In this document: positions 1 to 8,289 of the stretch, piece after piece
Layout of the letters: every line of letters starts with the position of its first letter
How positions within the stretch are numbered: position 1 is the stretch's first letter
Assembly (NCBI RefSeq): GCF_050749885.1
Contig: NZ_JBOIUB010000016.1
Coordinates: 1-64,000, forward strand
DNA from: Zooshikella sp050749885
GTDB lineage: Bacteria > Pseudomonadota > Gammaproteobacteria > Pseudomonadales > Zooshikellaceae
Direction: 5' to 3'
DNA: 64,000 nucleotides
Position numbers and translations under genes: made by a program
Notes under the pieces: model-generated
Seen by the model: the letters and a program-made list of their open reading frames with translations, nothing else
The model's database searches: none
Told to the model about the DNA's origin: nothing

Positions 1-1
1 T

Positions 2-109
2 CAACATTTAATGAGAAAACTTTTTGACAAGTTAGGGTTAAGCTTAAGCATTCAAAAAGTCGCTCAAGTGTATGAACAGCTGAGCGACTATGGGGCTATG
101 GCTGGGTAA
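2..109 (+). CDS. 3' end of an unidentified ORF cut by the window edge
   Basis: An open frame enters from the left edge and ends in TAA, giving about 35 residues ending in SDYGAMAG. I do not recognise the family. It converges on the broken end of kptA and overlaps it by a few bases. That position, plus the loss of the kptA C-terminus here, makes the last codons of a transposase or other inserted gene a reasonable guess, but nothing in these few residues proves it. Confidence 0.35.
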   Translation, partial: QHLMRKLFDKLGLSLSIQKVAQVYEQLSDYGAMAG

Positions 110-455
110 AAGTGTCTACAGTATTGTCCATAATACTCGCTAAAAATCGAGTAGCTGTTCCATGATACAAACATGCAGGAGGCTCAATAGGCGCTAATTT
201 TAAGTCTATAGCAATTGAATGTCCTTGATTTGCTCTGATTTTAGTACCATCATCGCTAATACTAAAACGCTGCTTATCATTGGTTTCAACAACAACCTCT
301 ATAATTTCTCGGTTTAACTCAACGTCAGTAGTCAGTTCAATTAACGTGTCAATAGAAGCCCAGCCTTGCTCATCAAGGATGAGACCAATCGAGTCAGGTT
401 TATGACGTAATAAAAAACTTAAATATTTTGATACTTTCTTCAGCTGTTTTTCCAT
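96..455 (-). pseudogene. kptA: Truncated RNA 2'-phosphotransferase (KptA/Tpt1 family)
   Basis: Intact KptA transfers a splice-junction 2'-phosphate from RNA to NAD; its bacterial role is unclear. The first ~108 residues are typical: KYLSFLLRHKPDSIGL near the N-terminus, an ILDEQGWASIDTLI segment, and LYHGTATRFLASI, the start of the NAD-binding half. After that the frame reads DNTVDTFTQP and stops at ~119 residues, where the family runs to about 180. The C-terminal catalytic half is missing, so the product is probably inactive. I chose the ATG at 455; a GTG three codons upstream (464) is possible and neither has a clear ribosome site. The break coincides with the foreign ORF end at 109. Confidence 0.8.
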
Positions 456-464
456 AGGAGACAC

Positions 465-830
465 TTTGTGAATAAGGGTATTAGGTGAAGTTCTACTACT
501 TCTCTTCGAATAGTTGACACCTCTAAAAATGCGTCCCTAGTGTAAAGCATTATTGTTAGAAGTCTCTAGTAAGCTTAAGATCACTCACTAATGAAAGTAG
601 ATTAACGTAGACAAACCTTCATTTTATGAAAGATTTACTTGATAAACATTGAACAATGGGTCTAACAAATTTATAAAAGTTACATACAGATACAAACCTA
701 AACATTTTATTTGATAAATTTGTTAGCTTTTTTTCTAACAAACACTGCTTGAAATGAATAGATAGTAAAACAGCAGTGAATAAGGCAAAATCAAATTCAA
801 TAACATCACCAGTATTCAAAAATCCATGTT
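465..830. other. Gene-poor interval, possible mobile-element end
   Basis: No convincing gene. The interval contains the 13-base word CACCTCTAAAAAT (518-530), which recurs at 2343-2355 in another gene-free stretch. A 66-codon minus-strand ORF at 619-819 has no recognisable features and is not accepted. Confidence 0.5.
518..530. repeat. Dispersed 13-base word, copy 1
   Basis: CACCTCTAAAAAT is shared exactly with 2343-2355. Both copies lie outside genes. It could be the tip of a decayed insertion-sequence end, but no transposase or paired inverted copy is visible. Confidence 0.35.
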
Positions 831-1406
831 ATGTTTAGTTCAGTTAATATACAAAAGGTGCTAGCCCGATTACAGCAGTTTTTCCTGTTATCACCCGCTC
901 GCCGTAAACGACATGCCGCTAAATCAAAAGACAATCAATATGGCTTGGATGAGGTTTCAGGTAAAACGGTTAGTAACGCTCAGAAAGAAACAACACATTC
1001 CAGCTCAAAGGCAAAACATCAGCATGAGCCTCTTAAGCATGATATACAACAAGCATATCCTGATTTTATCCAGGTAGAAGACGAATTCATTATAAGAACA
1101 TTATGGGAAGTAAAAGCTGAAAAGCATGGTTTAAAAGGTCTATTTCTTAATACATATCAAGAACTAGAGAAAACACTGCCTAATGTAGATAAAGCAACAC
1201 CGATCTTTATTGATATACAATTACCCAACAGTACAAAAGATGGGTTTGAAATTGCGAAGGCTTTGTTCCATCAGGGATATACTGACTTGTATTTATCCAC
1301 CGGTAGTCTAGCGTCTGAACTTGAAGAGATACCTTGGATAAAAGAGGTTGTTGGGAAGGACTTCCCAATACACATCCTTATAAACAGCACTGAACCCACT
1401 ACGTAA
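831..1406 (+). CDS. Stand-alone response-regulator receiver domain protein
   Basis: A 191-residue cytoplasmic protein of two parts. Residues 1-75 are basic, polar and probably disordered. Residues ~78-178 look like a receiver (REC) fold: the acidic pair E83-D84 after a hydrophobic strand, a candidate phospho-acceptor D128 in PIFIDIQL, S156/T157 in LYLSTG, and the conserved lysine K176 in VVGKDFP. There is no output domain, so it would work through protein contacts or phosphotransfer. No kinase gene is adjacent; the nearest is the hybrid kinase at 4108. A perfect hairpin terminator overlaps the stop codon. The receiver call rests on residue pattern only. Confidence 0.6.
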   Translation: MFSSVNIQKVLARLQQFFLLSPARRKRHAAKSKDNQYGLDEVSGKTVSNAQKETTHSSSKAKHQHEPLKHDIQQAYPDFIQVEDEFIIRTLWEVKAEKHGLKGLFLNTYQELEKTLPNVDKATPIFIDIQLPNSTKDGFEIAKALFHQGYTDLYLSTGSLASELEEIPWIKEVVGKDFPIHILINSTEPTT

Positions 1407-1420
1407 AAACTACGTAGTGG
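1396..1420 (+). terminator. Hairpin terminator after the receiver gene
   Basis: CCACTACGTA pairs perfectly with TACGTAGTGG around a five-base AAAAC loop, giving a 10-bp stem that overlaps the stop codon. It is followed by TTTATATATA. It can also serve the convergent deformylase gene. Confidence 0.7.
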
Positions 1421-1447
1421 TTTATATATACAACACAAACTGTATTA

Positions 1448-2083
1448 TTATTTTTGCTCTGCCTTCATTTTCAAATACTCTTCTACAGATAATAAAGGCT
1501 GGTCTAACTTCTTGTCGATAAACAATATACCGTTAAGATGATCTATCTCATGCTGAAAAACCCTTGCCATTATACCTGAAAGCGTTTCTTCGTGCTCTTC
1601 ACCAAGCTCATTCAGGTAACGAACGGTAATATCTGATGGTCTTTCAACCAGTCCCACACCATCAGGTACAGACAAACAACCTTCATAATCCTTACTTAAT
1701 GTTTTGCTTACCCAAGTCAATCTTGGGTTAAAGTAAGCCTGCATAGGGCTATCAGGTTTATCCGTCCTGACAATAATGATGGCTTGCTTATTGATACCAA
1801 TTTGGGGGGCGGCTATGCCAATACCACCAGACTCTTCTAAAATACGTTTCATCTTATCCACAAGATCAAAAGGAATCGCTTCTGGTCGAATCGGCTGGTT
1901 TTCAGCACGTAAAATCTTATTTTGAGTGGCTGATCGAGTATGGGTAAATAGTTCTGGATGGTTAAACAGCGGTTTGTTACTTTGGCTCGTATCCTTACTA
2001 CTTTTAACACCTTGTTCAATGCATCCTTGACTCATAATACACAACCCTATTATCAGCATTCTTGCCAATTTACAGATAGACAT
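1448..2083 (-). CDS. def: Peptide deformylase with an N-terminal export-type signal
   Basis: Peptide deformylase removes the formyl group from nascent N-termini with an active-site metal. From the ATG at 2083 the product has 211 residues. All three family motifs are intact: GIGIAAPQ (87-94), EGCLS (metal ligand C136) and HEIDH (178-182). The odd part is the first ~50 residues: MSICKLARMLIIGLCIMSQGC looks like a lipoprotein or secretory signal ending at C21, followed by a Ser/Lys-rich linker. Typical Def is cytoplasmic and starts directly with its fold. The -3 to -1 residues (SQG) fit a lipobox imperfectly. A GTG at 2167 would add 28 residues, and neither start has a good ribosome site. The gene has no fmt neighbour, so it is likely an extra copy. 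Confidence 0.85.
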   Translation of the reverse strand: MSICKLARMLIIGLCIMSQGCIEQGVKSSKDTSQSNKPLFNHPELFTHTRSATQNKILRAENQPIRPEAIPFDLVDKMKRILEESGGIGIAAPQIGINKQAIIIVRTDKPDSPMQAYFNPRLTWVSKTLSKDYEGCLSVPDGVGLVERPSDITVRYLNELGEEHEETLSGIMARVFQHEIDHLNGILFIDKKLDQPLLSVEEYLKMKAEQK

Positions 2084-2591
2084 AGCAAAAGTTTTTCTAC
2101 GACAACTGACTTTAATTGACACAGTATAAAAAACAAAATATAGTCGTGTAAAGTTTTTTAGTTTCACGCATTATCATCTAATTTAACACGACCGCTAGCG
2201 TCTGGCTATTGGTAACAGTATTCATATCGATCTAAAATGACTGGTTTTCAGGGACAATATCAGGTCATAGACTTAGACCATATTTCTAAAAATAAGTTAG
2301 CACTTATCTTTCTACTACCTCATCTTGAAAATCACTTTAGGGCACCTCTAAAAATAGTGAGATACTTATATGATGTAAAGGAGCACGTAAAAAGCTCATG
2401 ACAAAAAGTACACCTTTCCATGAAATGAGATAAGTACTTTGAAAAAAACGAGTTTTAATGCCCGAAAATCAACTTACCAGTTATATCCAAGCATATTAGA
2501 TACGTTTCAAAAACACGCTAACAGTAATTTACACCGTTAAGGTAGATTACAGTAGAAAATCATTAATACATATTAAACAAAGTCTATAAAA
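2084..2591. other. Gene-free interval with repeat copy
   Basis: About 500 bases between divergently transcribed genes. No credible ORF. It contains the second CACCTCTAAAAAT word (2343-2355), followed by a very short ORF (ATG at 2398) that stops after 11 codons, which would fit a decayed transposase start. Promoters for the two flanking genes must lie here but I cannot place them. Confidence 0.45.
2343..2355. repeat. Dispersed 13-base word, copy 2
   Basis: Exact second copy of CACCTCTAAAAAT (first at 518-530). The preceding bases, TAGGG, differ from copy 1. Confidence 0.35.
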
Positions 2592-4118
2592 ATGAATATT
2601 GGACGATTCATAATAATATGTTTGCTTACAATAAAAAGCTATGCATCCCCGTATACTTCACCAAACGAATCTAAAAGCACACAAGGCATGTACTCTCCAA
2701 TGAAAATGGTTTTTTATCAACTTCCTCAATCGCTAAATCCAACCCATTGCTGGCTAGTCGAACATTTACTCATTGTACAAGCAGTAAGTCAGTCACTCAT
2801 CCGTATTGATGAAAAAGGTGGTTTTCAAGGTGACCTGGCTACTAGATGGCACATAGAAAATGGTACAAAATATACTTTTTATCTTGATAAGAATGCTACC
2901 TTTCATAACGGAACACCTATTACAGCAAGAGACGTTGCTCTGAGTATATCTCAACATTTTTACCCAGATACAAAATCAATTGTCAAACGGTATCTCAAGG
3001 AAGCATTCGGAGCCACCCCAACATTTGAAGATAACATTTTAAGTAACTTAAAAATAATTGATAAAAATACACTACAAGTTAATTTGGATAATCCTTTCCC
3101 ACCTTTCTTAAAGGTGTTAGCTATGGGTAATTTTTCAGTATACAAAAATGTCAATGGCAAGTTAGTATTTTCTGGCCCAATGATTCCAAAAGCTTATACA
3201 GATGAAGAAACAAATTTAACTGGCTGGGAGTTAACCCACAGGGATAGCAAGAGAAAAAATAAGATTCTTGTACTACAAAGTAATAATTTTTCAGAAACAT
3301 ATTCTTTACTCAAAAACAATAAAATTCAGCTTATGTTAGGATTTTCTGTAAGTGATGTACTGGATGAAAGCTTAAGTAATGGATTAAGAATTAGCAAAGT
3401 TAACAGCTTAGCTACATCACATATGTATTACAATACAACGCAGCCTCTCTTTACTGATAGTACGTTTCGAGAAGATTTTGGTCGTTTTATCCAAAGTGAG
3501 GCTAAAAAGCATAGTAATATGCTGACTAAGTTCAGCCCCTACTTCCTACCAAGAGGTGTTCTTTCATATAACTACTATAACTCGCACAAATTTAACGCCA
3601 TAGATAAGTCCTTACTTCTGCAGAAATGGGGAAATAGACTAAAAGGTAAAACTATAAAAATTGTATTAATGAAAAGAGCCTTTTCCAGTGAGTTTGTATC
3701 TTCTCTTAAGTATGAGCTTGAAAGCCTGGGATTAAACGTTGAGCTAGTGTTATGTAACGATCAAGAACTGATGCATTACCTTAAAAATCCTGATTATGAT
3801 ATTATCGGTGGTCGATTTATGGCTGGATTTTCTGACCCAGAAGGATTTCTAAACTCAATTTCCGAAGAGTCTCCCTTACACTATGGTGTTTTCAATACTA
3901 AGTGGATATCCGATGAAATTGATGGTAAAAGGCCTTTCAAATCAAGTATAGATCGAACTGAAGCCTATGACTCAGTTATCTCAAAATATGAAGATAGCTG
4001 GGGCTCAATTCCTCTATTTAGGTTTTACGTACCCATTATTCATGCAAAGGATATAAAACTTCCAAATAGTGAATTCAGATTTGTTGCTGAAATCTGGAAA
4101 ATATCACATGACAAATAA
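2592..4118 (+). CDS. Periplasmic solute-binding protein, family 5 (oligopeptide-type)
   Basis: A 508-residue exported protein of the extracellular solute-binding family 5 (SBP_bac_5), which normally delivers peptides or similar ligands to an ABC importer. A short signal peptide (residues 1-18, ending SYA) precedes the mature protein. Family features include LPQSLNPTHCW near the N-terminus, LATRWHIENGTKYTFYLDKN, and FHNGTPITARDVALS, a strongly conserved stretch. No permease or ATPase gene is adjacent. The 3' end overlaps the start of a hybrid histidine kinase by 11 bases. I therefore infer a sensory role, presenting ligand to the kinase, rather than transport. The ligand cannot be read from the sequence. 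Confidence 0.85.
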   Translation: MNIGRFIIICLLTIKSYASPYTSPNESKSTQGMYSPMKMVFYQLPQSLNPTHCWLVEHLLIVQAVSQSLIRIDEKGGFQGDLATRWHIENGTKYTFYLDKNATFHNGTPITARDVALSISQHFYPDTKSIVKRYLKEAFGATPTFEDNILSNLKIIDKNTLQVNLDNPFPPFLKVLAMGNFSVYKNVNGKLVFSGPMIPKAYTDEETNLTGWELTHRDSKRKNKILVLQSNNFSETYSLLKNNKIQLMLGFSVSDVLDESLSNGLRISKVNSLATSHMYYNTTQPLFTDSTFREDFGRFIQSEAKKHSNMLTKFSPYFLPRGVLSYNYYNSHKFNAIDKSLLLQKWGNRLKGKTIKIVLMKRAFSSEFVSSLKYELESLGLNVELVLCNDQELMHYLKNPDYDIIGGRFMAGFSDPEGFLNSISEESPLHYGVFNTKWISDEIDGKRPFKSSIDRTEAYDSVISKYEDSWGSIPLFRFYVPIIHAKDIKLPNSEFRFVAEIWKISHDK

Positions 4119-6045
4119 AGAAAGGAACAAACACAAGAAGATACCATTCTATATTTTTATTTCTATTATGGTATCTCTTGTTAATATCACCTCTTTTCTA
4201 CTTTTTCTTAACTGGGGGCAACCTCGGTTAGAGACCGCAGTGGAATCGACGCTAAAAACAAGAAATAAGAACGCACTTGACTTCTTTGCTAATAATATTA
4301 GAAATGATGTTCTTTCTGGTAATGAAGAAGGCGTTAACCAAAAGTGCCATGCTTTTTTACTTTACGATGACTCTATAACTAAAATTAATATTCTATCAAC
4401 TGATGGAAGGAAACTCTGTAATCTCAGTAAAAGTCTTCAGTCAAACAGCATGGTAATCACCAGCAGTATTTTTTTTAACGAAATCACCCCGTCACCAGAA
4501 ACGACTGCTGCAACAATTTCTGTAGGGTTTTCAACTGATATTGTCAAAGATATTTATGCTGAATACAGCAGCACTATTCGAAACTCTTTATTTTTCAGCA
4601 TTACTATAAGTACATTCTTTCTGATCGTCGTTTCTTGCTTATCATTTAACCCCATTAATAAGCTTTCTGCTGTATTTACTCACTCAGACCTATCAACGAT
4701 TTCTGACCACACAATAATACCCAACCTACCAAATAGTTGGTTCAGGAAAATTATCAAAGAAGTCAGTATTCTGTATGAAGGCAGTGAAATATTAATACGC
4801 AGAATGCTTGAATATCAAAAAGAAGTCGTTAAAACAGCTCAATATAGAGCGGTTGCAAGAACCAGCCAAATCTTAGCACATGACATTCGTAAACCTTTCT
4901 CAATGTTACAAGGCACTTTGGATGTAATCGATACCCTTGAAGATCCTTGGCAAGCAAAAGAAATAGCCAATAAAGCCATCCCAGACATCAGAAGAGCAAT
5001 AGCTTCTGTTAATGGTATGATTCAAGATGTTATGGAAGTTGGAACAGACTCAAGTTTAAGTACAGAAGAATCAAATCTGAGAGCACTTATCGAAAATGCG
5101 CTTATCGAAAATTTAAGGTATAACGAACAAGCTAATATAGCCATTTTTTATCAACTTTACCACACCAATAAATTAAAAATTGATACATTAAAAGTACACC
5201 GGATGTTTTCCAATATTATTGGCAATGCTATACAAGCCATGAATAATGAAGGAAAACTATGGTTTTATTCAGAGCAGATTAATAACTTTATTAAAATTAC
5301 TATTGGCAATAATAACAGTTATATTCCAGATGAAGACCGCCTTCGCCTTTTTGATGCTTTTTTTACAAAAGGTAAGAAAGGAGGTACGGGTTTGGGCTTG
5401 GCCATTGCCAAAAAAATTGTTGAGGATCATGACGGGAGCATCGTTTGTAAATCAAGCCAGGAAATTGGTACAGAGTTTATCTTCACACTACCTATTGGTG
5501 AAAATAATGAACTTGATGCTAAACATAATCTACCAGCCTCAGCCTACGAAATAAGACAAACCAGACATACTTCCAGCGCCTATAGGCATAATAGAGAAAA
5601 CAGCAGTGAGGAGTATTCACTTGAACAAAAAATCATTAATTCCCCAATCAATAATAAAATAAAAATCCTTGTTACTGATGATGAACCACTTTACCGAAAT
5701 ATAATTCGCAAACATTTTTCTGAAAACTCATTACTCGCAAATAAAATAGAACTGTGTTTTGCCGCATCATGCCAAGAATCCGTCACTCTTGATAAACAAT
5801 ATAATTTCCATATCATTATCATGGATATTGATCTTGGTGAGGATAATGTGGATGGGTTTGATACCGTAACAAAGCTAAGATCTGAAGGGTCAATGGCCAA
5901 AATTATTATTCATTCCAATCGTGTAACACTGGACTGTAGTAGTAAAGTGCATGCTGTAGGCGCTCAGGGCTTTTTGCCCAAACCTCTTCTAAAAGTACAC
6001 CTTTTAAAAATAATTGATTCGCTTATAAAAAAGAACGTCGTGTAA
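4108..6045 (+). CDS. Hybrid sensor histidine kinase with C-terminal receiver
   Basis: A 645-residue inner-membrane two-component sensor. From the ATG at 4108: a transmembrane segment at ~12-35, a periplasmic sensor region to ~158, a second transmembrane segment at ~160-180, and a linker. A HisKA-like H-box follows (LAHDIRKPF, H258), then the ATPase domain (N-box NIIGNAIQAM; G-box GGTGLGLAIAKK), and a C-terminal receiver (VTDDEP, phospho-acceptor D573 in IIIMD, LPKPL). I chose 4108 over 4069 because it begins with a basic stretch just before the first membrane helix; it overlaps the upstream binding-protein gene by 11 bases, implying coupled translation. No DNA-binding output is encoded nearby, so the receiver probably passes the signal to another protein. 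Confidence 0.9.
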   Translation: MTNKERNKHKKIPFYIFISIMVSLVNITSFLLFLNWGQPRLETAVESTLKTRNKNALDFFANNIRNDVLSGNEEGVNQKCHAFLLYDDSITKINILSTDGRKLCNLSKSLQSNSMVITSSIFFNEITPSPETTAATISVGFSTDIVKDIYAEYSSTIRNSLFFSITISTFFLIVVSCLSFNPINKLSAVFTHSDLSTISDHTIIPNLPNSWFRKIIKEVSILYEGSEILIRRMLEYQKEVVKTAQYRAVARTSQILAHDIRKPFSMLQGTLDVIDTLEDPWQAKEIANKAIPDIRRAIASVNGMIQDVMEVGTDSSLSTEESNLRALIENALIENLRYNEQANIAIFYQLYHTNKLKIDTLKVHRMFSNIIGNAIQAMNNEGKLWFYSEQINNFIKITIGNNNSYIPDEDRLRLFDAFFTKGKKGGTGLGLAIAKKIVEDHDGSIVCKSSQEIGTEFIFTLPIGENNELDAKHNLPASAYEIRQTRHTSSAYRHNRENSSEEYSLEQKIINSPINNKIKILVTDDEPLYRNIIRKHFSENSLLANKIELCFAASCQESVTLDKQYNFHIIIMDIDLGEDNVDGFDTVTKLRSEGSMAKIIIHSNRVTLDCSSKVHAVGAQGFLPKPLLKVHLLKIIDSLIKKNVV

Positions 6046-6051
6046 TGTTAA

Positions 6052-6471
6052 CTATCCATCAAGCATAGGCAAATGCTTTATATGGTGATATCTTAAAGCC
6101 ATCGAGATACAATGTTTTAAAGCATCAGCTGGAACTGAATCATTGATATTAAGCATAATCGCTCGGTTACCATCAAAATGAAATATGTCTCGATATAGTA
6201 CTCTAAAAGTACTTACTAAACTTGTCTTACAATTGAAGTAGACTGCATAGTATTCTGGATTTTTTTTCTTCCAATCAATTCTAATCGTACTACCACCTTT
6301 TACCACAAAACTAGGCTCGCCCCATTTAAGGCTTTCTTCAACAGTGATAGTTTGATTTATTTCATATGCAGTATCTAGAATTAATGTTCTCAGCTCAAGG
6401 AGCTTTTTTCGGATATCAGGAGGATATGACTCAAACTTTTCAGCAACCTGTACGTTATTTATTTTATTCAT
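6052..6471 (-). CDS. DUF1801 domain protein (YdhG-like)
   Basis: About 139 residues. The pattern RKKLLELRTLILDTA, then EESLKWGEPSFVVKG, then IRIDWK and YYAVYFNCKTSL, is that of the DUF1801 family, small proteins of unknown biochemical role. I used the ATG at 6471, preceded by a weak TGGA, rather than the GTG at 6480. It is convergent with the hybrid kinase gene, ending 6 bases from it. No transmembrane segment or signal peptide. Confidence 0.75.
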   Translation of the reverse strand: MNKINNVQVAEKFESYPPDIRKKLLELRTLILDTAYEINQTITVEESLKWGEPSFVVKGGSTIRIDWKKKNPEYYAVYFNCKTSLVSTFRVLYRDIFHFDGNRAIMLNINDSVPADALKHCISMALRYHHIKHLPMLDG

Positions 6472-6578
6472 TGATTCCACATCTTAGAGGCCTTAGAGAT
6501 ATAACCTACCTATAATTGTACTTTGTAAAACATCATTTTTCTGTACCCTACCAGCTGCTTTACTACCCAGGCCCCAGG

Positions 6579-7361
6579 CTAATCCAAACGTTCAGCAAAG
6601 CCCCCGCCCAAAGCCTGGTACAGAGCCATCATATTTTGCAACTGGGCTAGACGATTTTCAGTGAGTTGCAACTGGGCCTTACGTCGTATTTCTTGTTGAT
6701 CCAACCATAGCTTCACGTCAGTAGTCCCAGACCGATAACGTACTTCTGACAAGCGCTCAGCCTCAGATGCCAACGAGAAAGACTTACGCAATGCTTCTTC
6801 CTGAGCCATCAACTGCGCTCTGGCGGAAAGTTTGTTTTCCACCTCAGCCAACGCCGAATACAGCTTCTGTCTGAATTCAATCACCGCCTGCTCATAAGCA
6901 GCCTCGGACACCTGGATACTCAACTGCATCTGCCGCCACTGCAAAAAAGGTAGACTTAAGCCCGCTCCCAAAGTGGCAACCGGATTGCGCAATATATTCG
7001 CCAACACTGAATCACCTGTCGCCATAGACCCGGTCAAGCTGAAGCTGGGATAATAACTGGCGCGGGTATGGTCTGTATCCGCCAAGGCACTACGTAAACG
7101 CATTTCCGCCGCCTGCATGTCTGGTCTGCGTGCCAGTAACGCCGCTGGCGTGGCCACAGGTAAAGCTGGCATCTGCATGACGGGTAAGATTTGCGGGTCA
7201 GACATCGTATTTTCTGGTGCCTGATCAAACAAAATAGCCAATGCATTTTGCACTTCCACTTTTTCCTGCCGCAAAGTGGTCAAGGAGGCAGGCTGACTCT
7301 CCAGGTTTTGCCCGGCCCGGACGTAACTATAAAAATTATTAACCTCTACCATCGAGGTCAA
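6579..7361 (-). pseudogene. C-terminal remnant of a NodT/OprM-type outer-membrane efflux protein
   Basis: The 260 codons match the second half of TolC/NodT-family efflux lipoproteins: LLARRPDMQAAEMRLRSA (the second-repeat start typical of NodT proteins), YPSFSLTGS, LSLPFLQW, then a long coiled region with EVENKLSAR and VRYRSGTTD, ending ALGGGF. Family members have about 460-480 residues with a lipoprotein signal. Here the first ~200 residues are missing and the frame begins without a signal. No membrane-fusion or RND pump gene accompanies it. The base composition is visibly richer in G+C than the flanks, suggesting acquisition followed by decay. The true break lies near 7330-7360. Confidence 0.8.
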
Positions 7362-7551
7362 ATGCTATTTGAAGACTATGATTGATTATTTGTGGGTCAA
7401 TTACTGTAGTTAATCCATGGATTACCATTAAAGCATAATATCAATTGATAGGCCCTTTGGGTCCTTTTTTAACAGAAAAAAACTATTAACATCAGAAAAT
7501 TTATTTTTAATAATAGATTTTTACTACTATGTTAAAAATTAAGATAAGAAT

Positions 7552-7773
7552 TTATTTTTCATCATAACTGGATGGTATATATTGCAAAATATCTCCTGGT
7601 GTACATTCGAGTATTTCACATAAAGCTGCTAATGTAGAAAACTTAATACCTTTTGCTCGATTATTAACCAAAACTGAGAAATTTTGAGGTGTAATACCAA
7701 TTTGTTCCGCAACATCCTTAGACTTTAACTTTTTCTTAGCTAATAAAACATTGATGTGGCATTCAATCGGCAT
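7552..7773 (-). CDS. Small XRE-family helix-turn-helix regulator (YozG-like)
   Basis: A 73-residue Cro/C1-type DNA-binding protein: LLAKKKLKSKDVAEQIGI and TPQNFSVLVNNRAKGIKFSTL form the helix-turn-helix, followed by LCEILECTPGDILQY, the usual ending of short XRE regulators. It lies 15 bases downstream of, and co-directional with, a DUF2975 membrane protein gene. That pairing (as in YozG with DUF2975 partners) is common and suggests one operon. Target genes are unknown; autoregulation is likely by analogy. Confidence 0.85.
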   Translation of the reverse strand: MPIECHINVLLAKKKLKSKDVAEQIGITPQNFSVLVNNRAKGIKFSTLAALCEILECTPGDILQYIPSSYDEK

Positions 7774-7788
7774 ATATTCAGCTCCTTG

Positions 7789-8289
7789 TTAAACGTAGTC
7801 TTCCAATTCTGACTTTATTGAACGACCAAGAGCTAAAATATATACGATAGGTAGTATGATAATACCAACAACCATATGCTCTTTATAAGACCCAGGTAAT
7901 AGCATCAAACTCAAGTGTAAAGTAAATGTAGTTTTAGGCGTTGTGCGAGTATAAAGTAAGTCTAACAGTTGATCACCCAGGAAATGATAAATAGGATATA
8001 GAAGAAAAATAACTCCTATTGCACATAAAAATCTCAGGTTTTTATCGGTAAAAATATTTCCCCTATAAAACTGATAAAAAAAGCCTACGAATAACCCAAC
8101 AATAATTACTTGATATACAAATTCAATAAAAACAAAGCTAAAAACACCTTGATGAATCTCATTATTTACATCATTACCGAGTGAATAACTTTGTCCACTC
8201 ACTAGCAAAAATAAATTATAAAGAACAAGACTTATTAAGCCTATTATGGCCGCTAAGCTTGTTAGACGTATTTTAGTTAACGCGCTCAT
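7789..8289 (-). CDS. DUF2975 integral membrane protein
   Basis: 166 residues with four predicted membrane segments: ~10-32, ~53-73, ~84-105 and ~133-154. The layout fits DUF2975, a family usually encoded next to a small XRE regulator, which is the gene just downstream here. Biochemical role unknown; the arrangement suggests a membrane partner or sensor for the regulator. Confidence 0.75.
   Translation of the reverse strand: MSALTKIRLTSLAAIIGLISLVLYNLFLLVSGQSYSLGNDVNNEIHQGVFSFVFIEFVYQVIIVGLFVGFFYQFYRGNIFTDKNLRFLCAIGVIFLLYPIYHFLGDQLLDLLYTRTTPKTTFTLHLSLMLLPGSYKEHMVVGIIILPIVYILALGRSIKSELEDYV

Noticed and set aside
619..819. 66-codon minus-strand ORF
   Set aside because: No ribosome site, no domain pattern, AT-rich by chance composition.
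5246..5554. 102-codon ORF inside the kinase gene
   Set aside because: Shadow of the kinase ATPase domain in another frame.
7451..7470. GGCCC/GGGTCC hairpin with T-run
   Set aside because: The stem needs a bulge and no plus-strand gene lies upstream to be terminated.
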